From Pipra filicauda (Eukaryota > Chordata > Aves > Passeriformes > Pipridae), in NCBI RefSeq assembly GCF_003945595.2, contig NW_024104438.1:186001-250000 (forward strand): 64,000 nucleotides of DNA, given 5' to 3'. Every line of letters begins with the position of its first letter. The stretch's first letter is position 1. Both the position numbers and the translations under genes were made by a program. The notes beneath the pieces are model-generated. The model ran no database searches and was not told the DNA's origin. It saw only the letters and a program-made list of their open reading frames with translations. Shown in pieces: positions 62,181 to 64,000 of the stretch.

Positions 62181-62596
62181 GGGTTTTTTGGTTGGTTTTT
62201 TTTTTTAAGTGTTACTTCTGAAAGACAAGCCACTTAACAATTATGTGCCATATTGCTGACCGGTGAAGCTGAACAAATAGCTATTTACATTGACAGATCA
62301 GAGGAATGTGTAAGTGCATCGTGGTAACCTACATTTTCTGTGCCAAGAGATTTGCAGCTGACTGCCTGGGTGACTCACTCCTTGGATTAGGAGATGAGGT
62401 AATGCTTTTGAGATACAGGGTGATGTCATTCCTTTACCTGAGCTGCATGCCGATGCTAGTTGCTAGTACTTTCAAGGAAAGTCCCTTTGCTGCTTCTGAT
62501 CTATTAGAGAATGAGCTGCATAATTTGGATAGGAGTTGATGTTTTTATTAATGTCCTTCCAAAGCCTCTGGCTGAACTGCTCTTTTGAAAACCAGA

Positions 62597-62688
62597 TGTC
62601 GCCACAAGTGGCCGCAAATGGCCACAAATGGCTTTTGTTACGTGTGTGTATCTGGGCACCTGCAAGTGGCACATTTGCATACCTGCCC
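62597..62688. promoter_or_regulatory. Three-unit AAGTGG/AAATGG cluster with a perfect octamer
   Basis: GCCACAAGTGG, GCCGCAAATGG and GCCACAAATGG are contiguous 11-bp units, followed by another GCAAGTGGC and a perfect ATTTGCAT (POU octamer) about 40 bp on. CAAGTG is an NKX2-type core. Binding is inferred from motifs only. Confidence 0.35.
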
Positions 62689-64000
62689 CTTTCTTCAAAT
62701 AAAGCTATTTTAGTAAAAGAAGACCTTTGGGGTAATCAGGTGCAGTCCCTGGTCAGCACTGTGTAATGTAATCCCTCTTACAGATAGAGTAATCTTAAAA
62801 GAAGGTGATTTTTTTCCCCTCTTCTGTTTCTGTAGTGAATTACCACGTTTGTAATAGTAACCCAAATGTCTGGCTTGCACTTACTCATGGTCAGTTTAAC
62901 CCCATCTGCTCCTACCCTGGCTTTGTCCTTCACTGCCACAGCTCTTCCTGCTGCCTGTGCTCCCTTTCCTGATGTGTTCACCCATAGCAGTTGTGTCTTT
63001 TCTCAGCCTTTCCTTCCCAATGTCACGCAGGATGTGCTGCTCCCACAGATGCCCTCAAGGCTGGGAGCACGGGCAGGTGATCACAGAGCTGACCACACGG
63101 CGTCATCTGTTCTCCACAGCCTATGGGAACCGAGGCTGTGATGGATGAGTGACCCACTGCCAGGGAAGTTCTGAAGGCATGACTTGGTTTGATCCATATC
63201 TTGGGAGTATTACAAGTGTGTGTTGCTGAGTGATCTTGATGCGTGCTGGGGATTTGGGTGTGTGATTCCTAGAAATGGCCAACGTTTCTGTGTTGTTTGC
63301 TAGTGGAAAATTTCATACTCGGGACCCTGGAGCAAGAGCTTTGGGACAAGGGAAACACTTAAGGTGACATGTGTCACACTGTCCCCAGAGCTCACAGTTG
63401 CCCACCGGGAGCCTTCCTTGCTCAGCAGCAATTGCTGGGCAGTTTACACTGCTGCCTCCTCTCTTCACAAACTGATGGGGTGGTCTGCAGCCCTTGGAGC
63501 AGGATATCTCATTTTGCTGGAGGTGAGCATGAGCCTCCAGGCTGCTGGCCAGGTGTATTGATCATGTGCAAGAAGAAACCTTACAGAGGATTTATTAATG
63601 CAAGGTGACAGCTGCACAGGCTAAGTGCAGAATTATTAGGCATTTTTGAAAGAATGTATTACAAAAACATTTTGTGATATTACTCTTCTGTGATACGTGT
63701 TTTAACAAGGTACTCCACCATGGTTGCAGCTGCAACTTTGGCACTGGCATCTTTTGTTGGTGTTTTCCAAAATCTGCATGCCTTTGTTCCTCGGGATCAC
63801 AAGGCAGCTCCTGAATATGAATGCTTATGTAAACCTTATTTGTTTGCTTTTTTTCCCTGCTGATCAGGTGATTTTTACAAATGACCCTTCCCTGCCCCAG
63901 GAATGTTACCTTTTTTGTTGATTTATTTTTGTGTATATATAGAGCCTCGTGTGTTTATTTTTCCTCCCAGATGGTGGGCCTTAATGCAACATTTATTGTG

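Noticed and set aside
62306..62539. Possible EIF2AK3 exon 3 in the last kilobases
   Set aside because: None of the frames there shows the expected PERK luminal sequence after SKPE, so exon 3 is taken to lie beyond the window.

Overview
The window is nuclear DNA from a bird, most likely a songbird (Passeriformes). Avian CR1 LINE fragments recur in both orientations, including copies ending in the typical (TTCTATGA) tail. One element at 37,041-37,171 looks like TguSINE1, a tRNA-Ile-derived SINE with a CR1-like tail known from songbird genomes. Two vertebrate genes were recognised from their protein sequence, and they sit head to head as in the human RPIA/EIF2AK3 neighbourhood.

Layout. (1) 1-11.9 kb: gene-poor flank downstream of RPIA, with four CR1 fragments. 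(2) 11.9-13.4 kb: a GC-rich island with an unrecognised, apparently two-exon reading frame (12,164-12,238 joined to 12,328-13,068; 271 residues). (3) 13.4-18.5 kb: AT-rich and gene-free, rich in TAATTA-type motifs. (4) 18.5-36.6 kb, minus strand: complete RPIA (ribose-5-phosphate isomerase A). All nine coding exons were placed with GT/AG junctions and matching phases; the product is 277 residues. Intron 1 holds a 1.7 kb GC-rich minisatellite that runs up to the exon 1 donor. (5) 36.6-43.0 kb: intergenic, with a paired ZNF143/Staf-type site at the RPIA promoter, the SINE, a CR1, an old LINE remnant and an E-box-rich minisatellite. (6) 43.0-64 kb, plus strand: CpG-island promoter with five CCAAT boxes, then exons 1 and 2 of EIF2AK3 (PERK, the ER-stress eIF2-alpha kinase). 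The rest of PERK lies beyond the window. Intron 2 (more than 13.4 kb here) contains a CR1, an ERV-like repeat, two dinucleotide microsatellites and a CpG-containing unique block near 62 kb that looks like a conserved regulatory element.

RPIA serves the non-oxidative pentose phosphate pathway and PERK the unfolded protein response; nothing here shows functional coupling beyond conserved head-to-head order. The strongest leads are the unknown spliced ORF at 12-13 kb, two possible RPIA starts (one with a mitochondrial-type leader), the MS-stop upstream ORF before PERK, non-template G-rich repeats directly after exon 1 of both genes, and a 117-bp, 98%-identical intronic duplication in RPIA.
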